The notes below the pieces were generated by a model that saw only the letters and a program-made list of their open reading frames with translations, had not been told where the DNA came from and made no database searches. A DNA stretch of 64,000 nucleotides from Maricaulis sp034659015. GTDB lineage: Bacteria; Pseudomonadota; Alphaproteobacteria; Caulobacterales; Maricaulaceae. The stretch is from assembly GCA_034659015.1 (NCBI GenBank), contig JAYEGL010000017.1:310001-374000 (forward strand), written 5' to 3'. Shown here one piece after another: positions 19,693-26,004 of this stretch (position 1 is its first letter; each line of letters begins with the position of its first letter). The translations under genes were made by a program, and so were the position numbers.

Positions 19693-20442
19693 TTAGTAGT
19701 CTGCTTCTTCCTCGTCCGGCAAAAGCGCGACGAGGGCTTCCAGCTTCTTGATAAAGGCGCGAAGCTCTTGTGCGGAGCTGGTGCCTCCTGTCACCGCCAA
19801 CCCCTTTGAGGACAAGCTAAACTCTAGCGGTTGATCTCGGTACAGGGCCTTGGGCGTTGGCGATAGCGGAGCCTCTCGCTTTGCGGTTTGCGAGGTCGGC
19901 ATCTCGACGTCTCCTTCGTCAGATTTGGCTACCGGAGACAATTCTGGGGCGCTAGATTCGCTACTATCATAACTTTCGGAGGCACCATTAAGCGCCGCAA
20001 AGCGCTGCGTGGCGAGGAAATTCTGGAGAGCGCTTTCAACACCTTTGTCGGTAAACCCTCGCTTGAGAAGCAAAGAACGAATTGCGTGCTCGCTCTGAAT
20101 GCCCTCTCCATACTCATCATAAATCGCCCGGAACAGCGCCGGCGCACGGGCAGCCCTCCGAATGGCCCCAGCCTTTTCTTCTTCAGGAAAACCGTGAAGT
20201 GCTGTCTCTGCAAGGTCAGTCACGTGGCACTTCCCTTTGGCCACATTATCGATCAACCCATACTGATTGAGTGCGCCGAGCACTTTCAGCGAACGCCCAG
20301 TTAGCCCGGAATAGCCGAGCTCCTTGGCAGCAGCTTCTCGGTCGAGAGTGACCTTGCGCACCTTGCTGTATAGTTCGCCAGCCACCTTCATTGCCTCTTC
20401 CAGCGTCAGGGCCGGAAAGTTCGGACTACGCATTCGCGCCAT
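19693..20442 (-). CDS. Hypothetical protein with possible N-terminal winged-helix (249 aa)
   Basis: Not recognised. The start at 20442 is well supported by AAGGAGG five bases upstream. The first ~85 residues (LTLEEAMKVAGELYSKVRK ... GLTGRSLKVLGALNQYGLID) read as alternating helices like a helix-turn-helix or winged-helix domain; the middle is a Ser/Glu/Pro-rich linker; the C-terminal part (QELRAFIKKLEALVALLP) could be a short amphipathic or coiled helix. It is visibly more AT-rich and freer in codon choice than its neighbours, has its own terminator and stands alone between ahcY and the 5-FCL region, suggesting recent acquisition. Start and reality confidence are good, function unknown. Confidence 0.8.
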   Translation of the reverse strand: MARMRSPNFPALTLEEAMKVAGELYSKVRKVTLDREAAAKELGYSGLTGRSLKVLGALNQYGLIDNVAKGKCHVTDLAETALHGFPEEEKAGAIRRAARAPALFRAIYDEYGEGIQSEHAIRSLLLKRGFTDKGVESALQNFLATQRFAALNGASESYDSSESSAPELSPVAKSDEGDVEMPTSQTAKREAPLSPTPKALYRDQPLEFSLSSKGLAVTGGTSSAQELRAFIKKLEALVALLPDEEEADY

Positions 20443-20526
20443 AATAGCCTCCTTATGCCGCCTGACTAGCGCAAACACTCTAAGCCGTCAAGAACGCCAG
20501 CTTGCAAAAATTAAGCCGCAAGCCAC

Positions 20527-20556
20527 TTGACGCAACTAAAGTGGTTGTCGCATACA
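20527..20556 (+). promoter_or_regulatory. Candidate promoter of the small plus-strand unit
   Basis: TTGACG (20527-20532) and CATACA (20551-20556) lie 18 bases apart. They would start transcription near 20563, just upstream of the structured segment at 20591-20724. The -35 match is good, the -10 weaker. Confidence 0.4.
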
Positions 20557-20590
20557 GGGTCCTGCCGAATCCCCACGGAAGGGAAAGCAG

Positions 20591-20724
20591 AAAGGAGGTG
20601 CGTGCGATGTTGGATGACTAGACGGGGCCGGTAACGATAGCCGGAACGCAAAAGGGCCGACCAGAAGGTCGGCCCCTGGAACAACCCAGCGGAGGAACCG
20701 CTGCGATCGCACCGTTTGCCCTTT
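20591..20724 (+). ncRNA. Candidate structured RNA or leader with three enclosed hairpins
   Basis: The ends can pair (AAAGG with CCTTT, then GGTGCG 20597-20602 with CGCACC 20708-20713) and enclose three local hairpins: CCGG/CCGG (20628-20644), a perfect 9-bp GGGCCGACC/GGTCGGCCC with loop AGAA (20654-20675), and CAGCGG/CCGCTG with loop AGGAA (20687-20703). A near-ideal ribosome site AAAGGAGGT lies in the closing stem, in front of a four-codon reading frame at 20607-20621. I do not recognise it as 4.5S RNA, RNase P, tmRNA or a known riboswitch. Could also be only a folded mRNA leader for the 25-residue peptide downstream. Confidence 0.45.
20607..20621 (+). CDS. Four-codon minimal reading frame (M-L-D-D-stop)
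   Basis: ATG TTG GAT GAC TAG sits eight bases behind GGAGG of AAAGGAGGT, an unusually good ribosome-binding arrangement for such a short frame. If translated it would be a leader peptide whose translation opens the stem that sequesters the ribosome site. It may equally be fortuitous. Confidence 0.25.
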   Translation: MLDD

Positions 20725-20766
20725 GTGATTCGCATGTTCCTTCGCCAACAGCAAGGGAAATGCGAA

Positions 20767-20844
20767 ATGGTCCGCATCTCGGCCTATCGCCGTATTCGTT
20801 ACGGTCGCATCGAACACGTCCGGGCGCACTGGCGCTCCCGGTAG
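20767..20844 (+). CDS. Very short basic peptide (25 aa)
   Basis: The frame begins MVRISAYRRIRYGRIEHVRA and ends HWRSR, with eight Arg among 25 residues and an alternating hydrophobic/basic pattern ending in an RAHWR-type tail. AAGGG lies nine to ten bases upstream. Small proteins of this general look, repeats of basic residues ending in RAHxR, occur as unannotated frames in bacterial and phage DNA, but I know of no function. It lies between a candidate promoter (20527) and a good terminator (20901) on the same strand, with no other plus-strand gene there. Confidence 0.4.
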   Translation: MVRISAYRRIRYGRIEHVRAHWRSR

Positions 20845-20900
20845 TGTGATGCCCTAATCGCCAGGCGCCGACTTCGGCCGCCTACTACCTTCAACACCTC

Positions 20901-20927
20901 GGCCTCGCTTCGGCGGGGCCTTTTTCT
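20901..20927 (+). terminator. Rho-independent terminator of the small plus-strand unit
   Basis: GGCCTCGC, loop TTCG, GCGGGGCC (one G-U pair) is followed by TTTTTCTTT. It faces the end of the 5-FCL gene, whose stop is at 20931, but its T-tract is on the plus strand, so it must serve a plus-strand transcript. Confidence 0.8.
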
Positions 20928-20930
20928 TTG

Positions 20931-21512
20931 TCAGTGCCGGTAGAAACTGTGCCAGCCGGCATCCGTGACCAGCGCATCGAGCGGCTGGTCGTGCGGCTCG
21001 CTCGGCACGCGGTCGACGAGTTGCTCGGCATAGGCCACACCCACGGTGCGCACGCGGCCTTTCGCCCTGAGCGCGGCCAGCGTGCGGTCGTAGTATCCCT
21101 TGCCGAAGCCGAGGCGCATGCCCTTGCGGTCAACGCCCACCAGCGGCACGAGAACAAGCTCGGGCACGAGCTCCGGCGCGCGGTCGACCGGCTCCTCCAC
21201 GCCGAAGCTGCCGGTCTCCAGCGTGTCGCCCGGACGCCAGCCGCGGAAAAGAAGGGGCTGGTCGTCGGCCTGCATGACGGGAAGGCACAGACGCGCGCCC
21301 GCCTCCATGAAGGCGGCCATCAGGGGCCCGGGGTCCATTTCGTGATGAAGCGGCCGGTAGCCCGCAACGACCTGGCCCTTCTCCGGGCGCCAGGTCGGCG
21401 CGAAATGAGCGGCCATGTCGGCCGCCGCCTGCGGGCGCCGCGTCGCTGCGGCGATGCGGTCAGCCAGGAGTTTCTGCCTCAGTGCGGACTTGGATCGGGC
21501 CTGCTCGGACAT
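20931..21512 (-). CDS. 5-formyltetrahydrofolate cyclo-ligase
   Basis: Converts 5-formyl-THF to 5,10-methenyl-THF with ATP. The 193-residue protein begins MSEQARSKSALRQKLLADRI and carries the family's C-terminal signature LVPLVGVDRKGMRLGFGKGYYDRTL, with the basic/Gly-rich nucleotide-binding loop. Start at 21512 follows GGGAGAG. An upstream in-frame extension to 21572 is Arg-rich and falls in the probable 6S RNA flank, so it was discarded. The zapA - 6S - 5-FCL order recalls that of many Proteobacteria (zapA-ssrS-ygfA in E. coli). Confidence 0.93.
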   Translation of the reverse strand: MSEQARSKSALRQKLLADRIAAATRRPQAAADMAAHFAPTWRPEKGQVVAGYRPLHHEMDPGPLMAAFMEAGARLCLPVMQADDQPLLFRGWRPGDTLETGSFGVEEPVDRAPELVPELVLVPLVGVDRKGMRLGFGKGYYDRTLAALRAKGRVRTVGVAYAEQLVDRVPSEPHDQPLDALVTDAGWHSFYRH

Positions 21513-21549
21513 GGGCTCTCCCGGACGGGTGTGACGGCTCCGCTTGCGC

Positions 21550-21688
21550 CGGCGGCGCGTGTGTACCCCCACTGACCCGACAATTCAGGTGGGCGCCGCG
21601 TGTTAGGGACCACGGTCCCAGACAGAGGCAGCTCCCTCGTGGAGATGTACGGTCCGCGGGATAAACGCACCATCGCACGCAGCAGATA
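21550..21688 (-). ncRNA. ssrS: Probable 6S RNA
   Basis: The 214-base gap between zapA and 5-FCL on the same strand is where 6S RNA is found in many Proteobacteria. The minus-strand sequence can form a long rod: CTGCGTGCG near 21680 against CACACGCGC near 21555, an apical arm around GGGACC/GGTCCC (21605-21620 area), and a 3'-side hairpin CCCACCTGA/TCAGTGGG opposite a poorly paired 5' strand, as expected for the promoter-mimicking bubble. 6S RNA binds housekeeping RNA polymerase in stationary phase. Ends are approximate and the identification rests on context and fold drawn by hand. Confidence 0.6.
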
Positions 21689-21726
21689 ACCGCCACACCC
21701 CTATGTGGCGTTTTCCGGCGCCGGCC

Positions 21727-22167
21727 TCAAGCGCGGGCATCTGCAAGAGGCAGCTCGGACGTGTCATCCGCCTCGCCGGACGTGGCCGCATCGCCCGTAT
21801 CAGGGGGCGGGTCGCCCTCCAGGTCGGCCGCGAAGGCTTCCAGACGTTCGGCAACATCGATCAGGCAGGACACCATGCGCTGGCGCTCTTCGGCCTGCAG
21901 GCTCGCCGCGCCGTGACGCTCATTGCGCAGACGGTCGATATGCGCCTCCAGCGCCTCGACGCGCCGCTCGGTATCCTTCTGCTCGTCGATCAGCATCAGC
22001 GCCGCCATCAGCAGCAGCCGCACATCGCCGATCTGGCCGACCTGTCCGGCAATGCCCGCGACGCGTTCGTCCAGCAGGCCGGCGAGCTCGCGCAGATAGG
22101 CCTCCTGCCCATCCTCGCAGCCAATGGTGAATTCGCGGCCATTGAGTGTCACGGAAACCTTGGACAT
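21727..22167 (-). CDS. zapA: Cell division protein ZapA
   Basis: A 146-residue ZapA, which binds and bundles FtsZ at the division site. It starts MSKVSVTLNGREFTIGCEDGQE, the typical globular head, followed by AYLRELAGLLDERVAGI and a long coiled-coil helix (LIDEQKDTERRVEALEAHIDRL). The C-terminal ~25 residues are acidic and Asp/Pro-rich (DPPPDTGDAA), longer than in enterobacterial ZapA. The stop of the upstream coiled-coil gene is 7 bases away, so they are co-transcribed. Confidence 0.9.
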   Translation of the reverse strand: MSKVSVTLNGREFTIGCEDGQEAYLRELAGLLDERVAGIAGQVGQIGDVRLLLMAALMLIDEQKDTERRVEALEAHIDRLRNERHGAASLQAEERQRMVSCLIDVAERLEAFAADLEGDPPPDTGDAATSGEADDTSELPLADARA

Positions 22168-22174
22168 GTCCGCC

Positions 22175-22468
22175 TCACTCCTCGTCCGCAGCCAGGATAC
22201 GCAATTCCTCGATCGCTCGATCGAGCGCGTCCGATGCGTCCTGTGCAGCCTGGTGCAACGCCGCCTCGCGGCCGCGCGATTCGTCCAGCGCCTCGGCCAG
22301 GCGGGCGCGATCATCGTCGGCATTGCGGGCCTGGTCGGCAGCGGTCTCGGCACGCTCGACACGCGCCCGCATCCGCCCCGCGACGCGTTCGACGCGGGTC
22401 ATCGCGCCGTCGAGCCGGGCGACGGCCTCCTGAAGCGGATCTGAAGGCAGTTCCGAGCGCACGTTCAT
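22175..22468 (-). CDS. Small coiled-coil protein next to zapA (ZauP-like candidate)
   Basis: A 97-residue, almost wholly helical, Ala/Arg/Glu-rich protein beginning MNVRSELPSDPLQEAVARLD. Its heptad-rich run (RVERVAGRMRARVERAETAADQARNADDDRA split along two helices) predicts a coiled coil. In Caulobacter a coiled-coil partner of ZapA, ZauP, is encoded with zapA and is needed for ZapA to reach midcell; size, composition and position make this gene a likely counterpart, though that is inferred without alignment. The start at 22468 is the only sensible ATG. Confidence 0.7.
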   Translation of the reverse strand: MNVRSELPSDPLQEAVARLDGAMTRVERVAGRMRARVERAETAADQARNADDDRARLAEALDESRGREAALHQAAQDASDALDRAIEELRILAADEE

Positions 22469-22657
22469 ACGTCCAGAATCGGCTGTGTCGCACAAAAGTT
22501 CAAGTGACCTCTCAACTTTCCGTCCGGAGACACTGACTCCCGGCAGGATACCAGCAAGCAAACGCGGCGGTTTTGAGTCCGTTCCCCGACAGTTCCGGCG
22601 CGCCGTGGCGATTGACCTCATCCGCCGCGCGGGCCAAACAGGCCCTCCCCAAACACG

Positions 22658-23254
22658 ATGACGGGACGTTTGATGTTCAGCTTGCCCGACTGGGCCTTCT
22701 ATCCGATCTCAGCAATCGTGGCCGGCGGCATGATCGCCGGGGCGCTGGCCTTCGGTGACGTGTCGCGGCGCACACCGGAACAGATCCGCGCGGAAGGCCT
22801 GGTCTACGAAGGCGACACGCTGAACGTTGTGGCGACGGGCAACGGCCTGGAAGCCGCCCTCCTGGCCGTCGGCGACAACGCCTTCCTGCGCATTTCCGCC
22901 GCCCGGGGGCCTTTCGACGGGATGCAGTCGGCCGGCGCCTTCTTCGCCCTCTCTCCGGACGAGCTGGAAGCCCTGGAGGGCCATCGCGTCCGGGTGACCG
23001 TGCGGGCCCGCAGCGCCGACGAACAGCCGGCGGAAGGCGTGCGCTTCAACCTCTTCCTGCCGGGCATCGGCCAGGACGGCTGGGCGCGGCACATGCTCGG
23101 CGAGGAATTCGAGGACATCACCTTCGACATTTCGCCGCCGACCTGCAGCTGGGATTACGGCTATATCGGCATCTGGCCGGACTGGGATTTCGAGCGCAAC
23201 ACGGTCGATATCCGGCGCGTCGAACTCGTCGCCCTGGAAGAGATCGAGTGCTGA
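22658..23254 (+). CDS. Hypothetical membrane-anchored protein (198 aa)
   Basis: Not recognised. The N-terminus (PDWAFYPISAIVAGGMIAGALAFG) is a single transmembrane helix or uncleaved signal anchor; the remaining ~165 residues are acidic and beta-rich by appearance, with two cysteines (PTCSWDYGYI and the last residue of EIEC) that could matter in the periplasm. The ATG at 22658 or the one five codons on (22673) could start it. It diverges from the zapA operon and converges with a glycosyltransferase 12 bases beyond its stop. Confidence 0.7.
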   Translation: MTGRLMFSLPDWAFYPISAIVAGGMIAGALAFGDVSRRTPEQIRAEGLVYEGDTLNVVATGNGLEAALLAVGDNAFLRISAARGPFDGMQSAGAFFALSPDELEALEGHRVRVTVRARSADEQPAEGVRFNLFLPGIGQDGWARHMLGEEFEDITFDISPPTCSWDYGYIGIWPDWDFERNTVDIRRVELVALEEIEC

Positions 23255-23266
23255 GACCACCTGCCG

Positions 23267-24265
23267 TCACGCGTCGTCGAGCGGACGGATATCGGGCGCG
23301 CGTGTCAGCAGGGCGCGCGAATCCCAGCTCATCATGCGGGCCAGTTGCGAGGGGCGGATTGTCCGGCGCGCCTGGAGCTGACGCCGCTCGCGCATGATAC
23401 GCGGCCAGTCGGCCAGCGCATCGCGCAGGGCCCGGCCATAGAGCCCGAACTGCCCCTGCCGCGCCGCCGCCGCCCAGAGCGCCAGATTGGCCGCCAGATG
23501 GACCGGCGCCAGTACCGGAAAGAGCCAGCCCGGCATGTCGCGCAGGAAGACCCAGACCCGGTTGCGGACACCGTGATAGGTGGCGAATTCCGAACGGCGG
23601 CCCGATGAGGCATAGCCCATGTGATCGACCGCCGCGTCGCGCAGCTGCACAGCCCGGTGGCCCAGAAGGCGCGCCCGGAAAGCCAGATCGACATCCTCGT
23701 TGTAGCAGAAGAAGCTCTCGTCGAACCCGTTCAGCGTCTCGAACACGTCGCGCCGGACCATCGCGGCGGCGCCGCAGGGGCCGAACACTTCGCCCTCCTG
23801 GGGAAGCAGGGAGGCCGGCCGCAGATAACCCGCCCGATAGGCCAGGCCCGCCGCGTGGTAGACATCGCCGGCCCCGTCCAGACGGTCGGGCCGTTCGGCG
23901 CTGTACTGGGTCGATCCGAACAGGGCGACATCCGGATAGCGCCGGATCGCTGCCTGCAGCTGTTCGATCCAGTCCGGCCGGGCAAAGGCGTCCGGATTGA
24001 GGAATGCCAGCCAGCGCCCGGAACTCGCCTCGACCAGCCGGTTATTGCCCGCCGCAAACCCCAGATTGGTCTCGCTCTCGATGAAGCGCACGCCGTCCGG
24101 CAGATCGCTGGCCTCGACACGCTCTGCCTCGGGCGAGCCGTTTTCCAGAACCAGCACTTCGGCCGGACGTACGGTCTGCGCCTCAAGCGCGGCCAGGCAG
24201 CGTCCGATCGTGTCACGGCTGCGATAGGCCACGATGTGTACTGAAATGTCCGCCGCCTGTGACAA
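23267..24265 (-). CDS. Family 2 glycosyltransferase (rhamnosyltransferase-like)
   Basis: A GT-A glycosyltransferase of about 332 residues. ISVHIVAYRSRDTIGRCLAAL, VLVLENGSPEAERV, ETNLGFAAGNNRLVEASSG and FLNPDAFARPDWIEQL are the nucleotide-sugar-binding landmarks, and FDESFFCYNEDVDLAFRARLLG holds the ED acceptor/base motif; this is the WbbL/rhamnosyltransferase type. No ATG exists near the N-terminus; a TTG at 24265 with GGAGGG five bases upstream is the best start. It diverges from cysQ. dTDP-rhamnose genes near 59 kb could supply a donor. Confidence 0.85.
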   Translation of the reverse strand: MSQAADISVHIVAYRSRDTIGRCLAALEAQTVRPAEVLVLENGSPEAERVEASDLPDGVRFIESETNLGFAAGNNRLVEASSGRWLAFLNPDAFARPDWIEQLQAAIRRYPDVALFGSTQYSAERPDRLDGAGDVYHAAGLAYRAGYLRPASLLPQEGEVFGPCGAAAMVRRDVFETLNGFDESFFCYNEDVDLAFRARLLGHRAVQLRDAAVDHMGYASSGRRSEFATYHGVRNRVWVFLRDMPGWLFPVLAPVHLAANLALWAAAARQGQFGLYGRALRDALADWPRIMRERRQLQARRTIRPSQLARMMSWDSRALLTRAPDIRPLDDA

Positions 24266-24399
24266 GCGAGCCCTCCGCCTCCGGTCCCGACCCGGCCCGT
24301 GCCGGAAATCCTTGCATACAGGCTTGGCGCGGAAGGACAATTCCCCTATGCCCCGAAGAACAGTCTTGCCGCCCTTCCAGCCCAGGTTAAGTCACGCCC

Positions 24400-25197
24400 A
24401 TGCCCCTGCCTGCCGACCGCAACGCGCTTGCCTTCGAATTCGCCCGTATCTGCAGCCTGGCCGCCATCAAGGTGATGGAGGTCTATAACAGCGATTTCGA
24501 CGCGCGTGGCAAGGCCGACCGCTCTCCCGTCACCGATGCGGACGAGCTGGCCGAGGCGATCATCCTGGAGGAACTGGAAAAGCTGGTTCCGGGCGTGCCG
24601 GTCCTGGCGGAGGAAAGCTTCAGCGCGGGTCTGCGTCCCAAGACGGACAGCGCCTTCATCCTCGTGGATCCGGTCGACGGTACCAAGGAATTCATCAACA
24701 AGAACGGTGAGTTCACGATCAATATCGCGCTCGTCGAGGATCGCGTCCCGACGGCGGGCTGCGTCTATGCGCCGGCGCGCGAGCGGATCTTCGTCGGCGG
24801 CGACAAGGCCTGGGGCGGACCGCTCAGGCCGGGCGGAACCGTCAATCCCGATACGCTCGAGCCGATCGCGACGCGCGAGGCGCCGGACGGGGGGAAAACC
24901 GCGGTCATGAGCCGCTCGCACGCCGACGAGAAAACCGTCGCCTTTGCCGACAGCGTCGGCGTCACTGAAAAGGTTTCCGCCGGATCCTCGCTGAAATTCT
25001 GCCTGGTGGCCGAAGGGACCGCGGATGTCTATCCGCGCTTCGGCCCGACCTGCGAATGGGATACGGGTGCCGGTCATGCCGTGCTGAAGGCCGCCGGCGG
25101 CGACGTGCTCACGCCGGAGGGCGAGCCCTTCCTCTACGGCAAGAGCGAGACGGACTACCTTAACGGCGCGTTTGTCGCCTGGGGCCGTCCGGACTGA
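24400..25197 (+). CDS. cysQ: 3'(2'),5'-bisphosphate nucleotidase CysQ
   Basis: Hydrolyses 3'-phosphoadenosine 5'-phosphate (PAP), the by-product of sulfotransferases and PAPS reduction. The 265-residue protein has the lithium-sensitive phosphatase motifs PVTDADELAE, LAEESF (metal-binding Glu), ILVDPVDGTKEFI near residue 88 and the C-terminal CEWDTGAGHAVLKAAGG. It stands alone on the plus strand, 0.8 kb from the convergent cysD-cysNC operon, and its presence among four sulfotransferase-like genes is telling: PAP must be cleared where sulfation is heavy. Confidence 0.94.
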   Translation: MPLPADRNALAFEFARICSLAAIKVMEVYNSDFDARGKADRSPVTDADELAEAIILEELEKLVPGVPVLAEESFSAGLRPKTDSAFILVDPVDGTKEFINKNGEFTINIALVEDRVPTAGCVYAPARERIFVGGDKAWGGPLRPGGTVNPDTLEPIATREAPDGGKTAVMSRSHADEKTVAFADSVGVTEKVSAGSSLKFCLVAEGTADVYPRFGPTCEWDTGAGHAVLKAAGGDVLTPEGEPFLYGKSETDYLNGAFVAWGRPD

Positions 25198-25452
25198 TTG
25201 TGGCGCCGCGCTTCACTGTCCCCCTAATGGCTCCCGGACGAAAGCCTGCACAAGCTGGCTGCAGATCCGGGATCGACCTTTCCGGACCTTGCCCCTCCCT
25301 GCCTTCCCCGGCCTTGTGCCTGCCGGGGTCCGGCTCCGGTGGGAGCGCGCGCTCCGGGCCGGCTTCGGCAGGCCCCGGAACAAGTCCAGGGGAAACCGGT
25401 GTGTGTGTGTGGGTTCCCACTCTTCCCACTCTCTCCATTTCTCCCGGACACC

Positions 25453-25570
25453 CGCATACGCGGGCGCAGGCTTCAGCCTGCGCAAGCAGGCTGAAGATCC
25501 GGGATCGACTGAGCAATGGCCGCGTTCGCTCACTCCAATCGTCGATCCCGGATAGCGCTGCGCGCTTCCG
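25453..25570. repeat. Dispersed-repeat-like palindromic segment
   Basis: GCGCAGGCTTCAGCCTGCGC is a palindrome at about 25463-25482, followed by AGATCCGGGATCGAC and, 45 bases on, GTCGATCCCGGAT in inverse orientation, then GCGCTGCGCGC. The AGATCCGGGATCGAC core also occurs at 25261. Such modules are usual for dispersed intergenic repeats in alphaproteobacteria; copy number elsewhere is not visible. Confidence 0.5.
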
Positions 25571-25788
25571 GGAAAAATGCGCTTGGAATTGGAGACAAGG
25601 GAAGGCCTCCACGGCGCTGTGCGCCTGGAGCGATAGGAGGCGTGCGGGATGCCGCCGGATGTCACCCCGACAGCGCGGACAGGCTCCCGGGCGCGAGAGG
25701 CTGAGCTCGGGCCTCCCCCGGAAGCCGTCTGCGGATGGTACGGGCAAATGAAGGGGGCGGATAAGGTCCGGCCTATCCGCACTACAAA

Positions 25789-25938
25789 CCGTCATCCCAG
25801 CGAAAGCTGGGACCCAGTCTCACAAGCGGAATCGAGGCGGGTCTGGCTCAAAACAGCGCGGGGCAATCAGCGGGATATGTGTGCACTCGCGCCCACCGCG
25901 CTTTGCGAGCTGGGTCCCAGCTTTCGCTGGGATGACGG
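25789..25938. repeat. Perfect 29-bp inverted repeat around a 92-bp core
   Basis: Arms at 25789-25817 and 25910-25938 are exact reverse complements, reading ccgtcatcccagcgaaagct and on. Each arm is itself a small palindrome (CCCAGC GAAA GCTGGG). The 92 bases between have no open frame of note. It resembles a miniature repeat element rather than an insertion sequence, since no transposase is present. Confidence 0.75.
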
Positions 25939-25957
25939 TGTGTCGGAGGGTAAACAG

Positions 25958-25990
25958 AAAAACGGCCGGCGGGTCGCTCCGCCGGCCGTC
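25958..25990 (-). terminator. Terminator after cysNC
   Basis: On the minus strand an 11-bp stem (ACGGCCGGCGG / CCGCCGGCCGT) with a six-base loop is followed by TTTTTC. It ends the cysD-cysNC operon 15 bases past the stop. Confidence 0.85.
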
Positions 25991-26004
25991 TTCATGGATC
26001 CGTC

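Larger units (their letters stand above)
25198..25957. other. Non-coding spacer of about 0.8 kb with repeats, no convincing gene
   Basis: Short open frames here lack ribosome sites, overlap on both strands and have Pro/Arg/Ser-rich translations typical of non-coding GC-rich DNA. The segment holds a doubled AGATCCGGGATCGAC (25261-25275 and 25495-25509) with an inverted copy near 25543, a (gt)n run at 25401-25412 and the long inverted repeat at 25789-25938. It looks like a landing site for dispersed intergenic repeats. Confidence 0.6.

Noticed and set aside
20591..20724. SRP 4.5S RNA, tmRNA or RNase P RNA
   Set aside because: The conserved GGAAGCAGC-type SRP loop, tmRNA tRNA-like ends and RNase P core sequences were looked for and not seen.
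25789..25938. Insertion sequence or CRISPR
   Set aside because: Only two inverted copies, no transposase and no regular spacer pattern.
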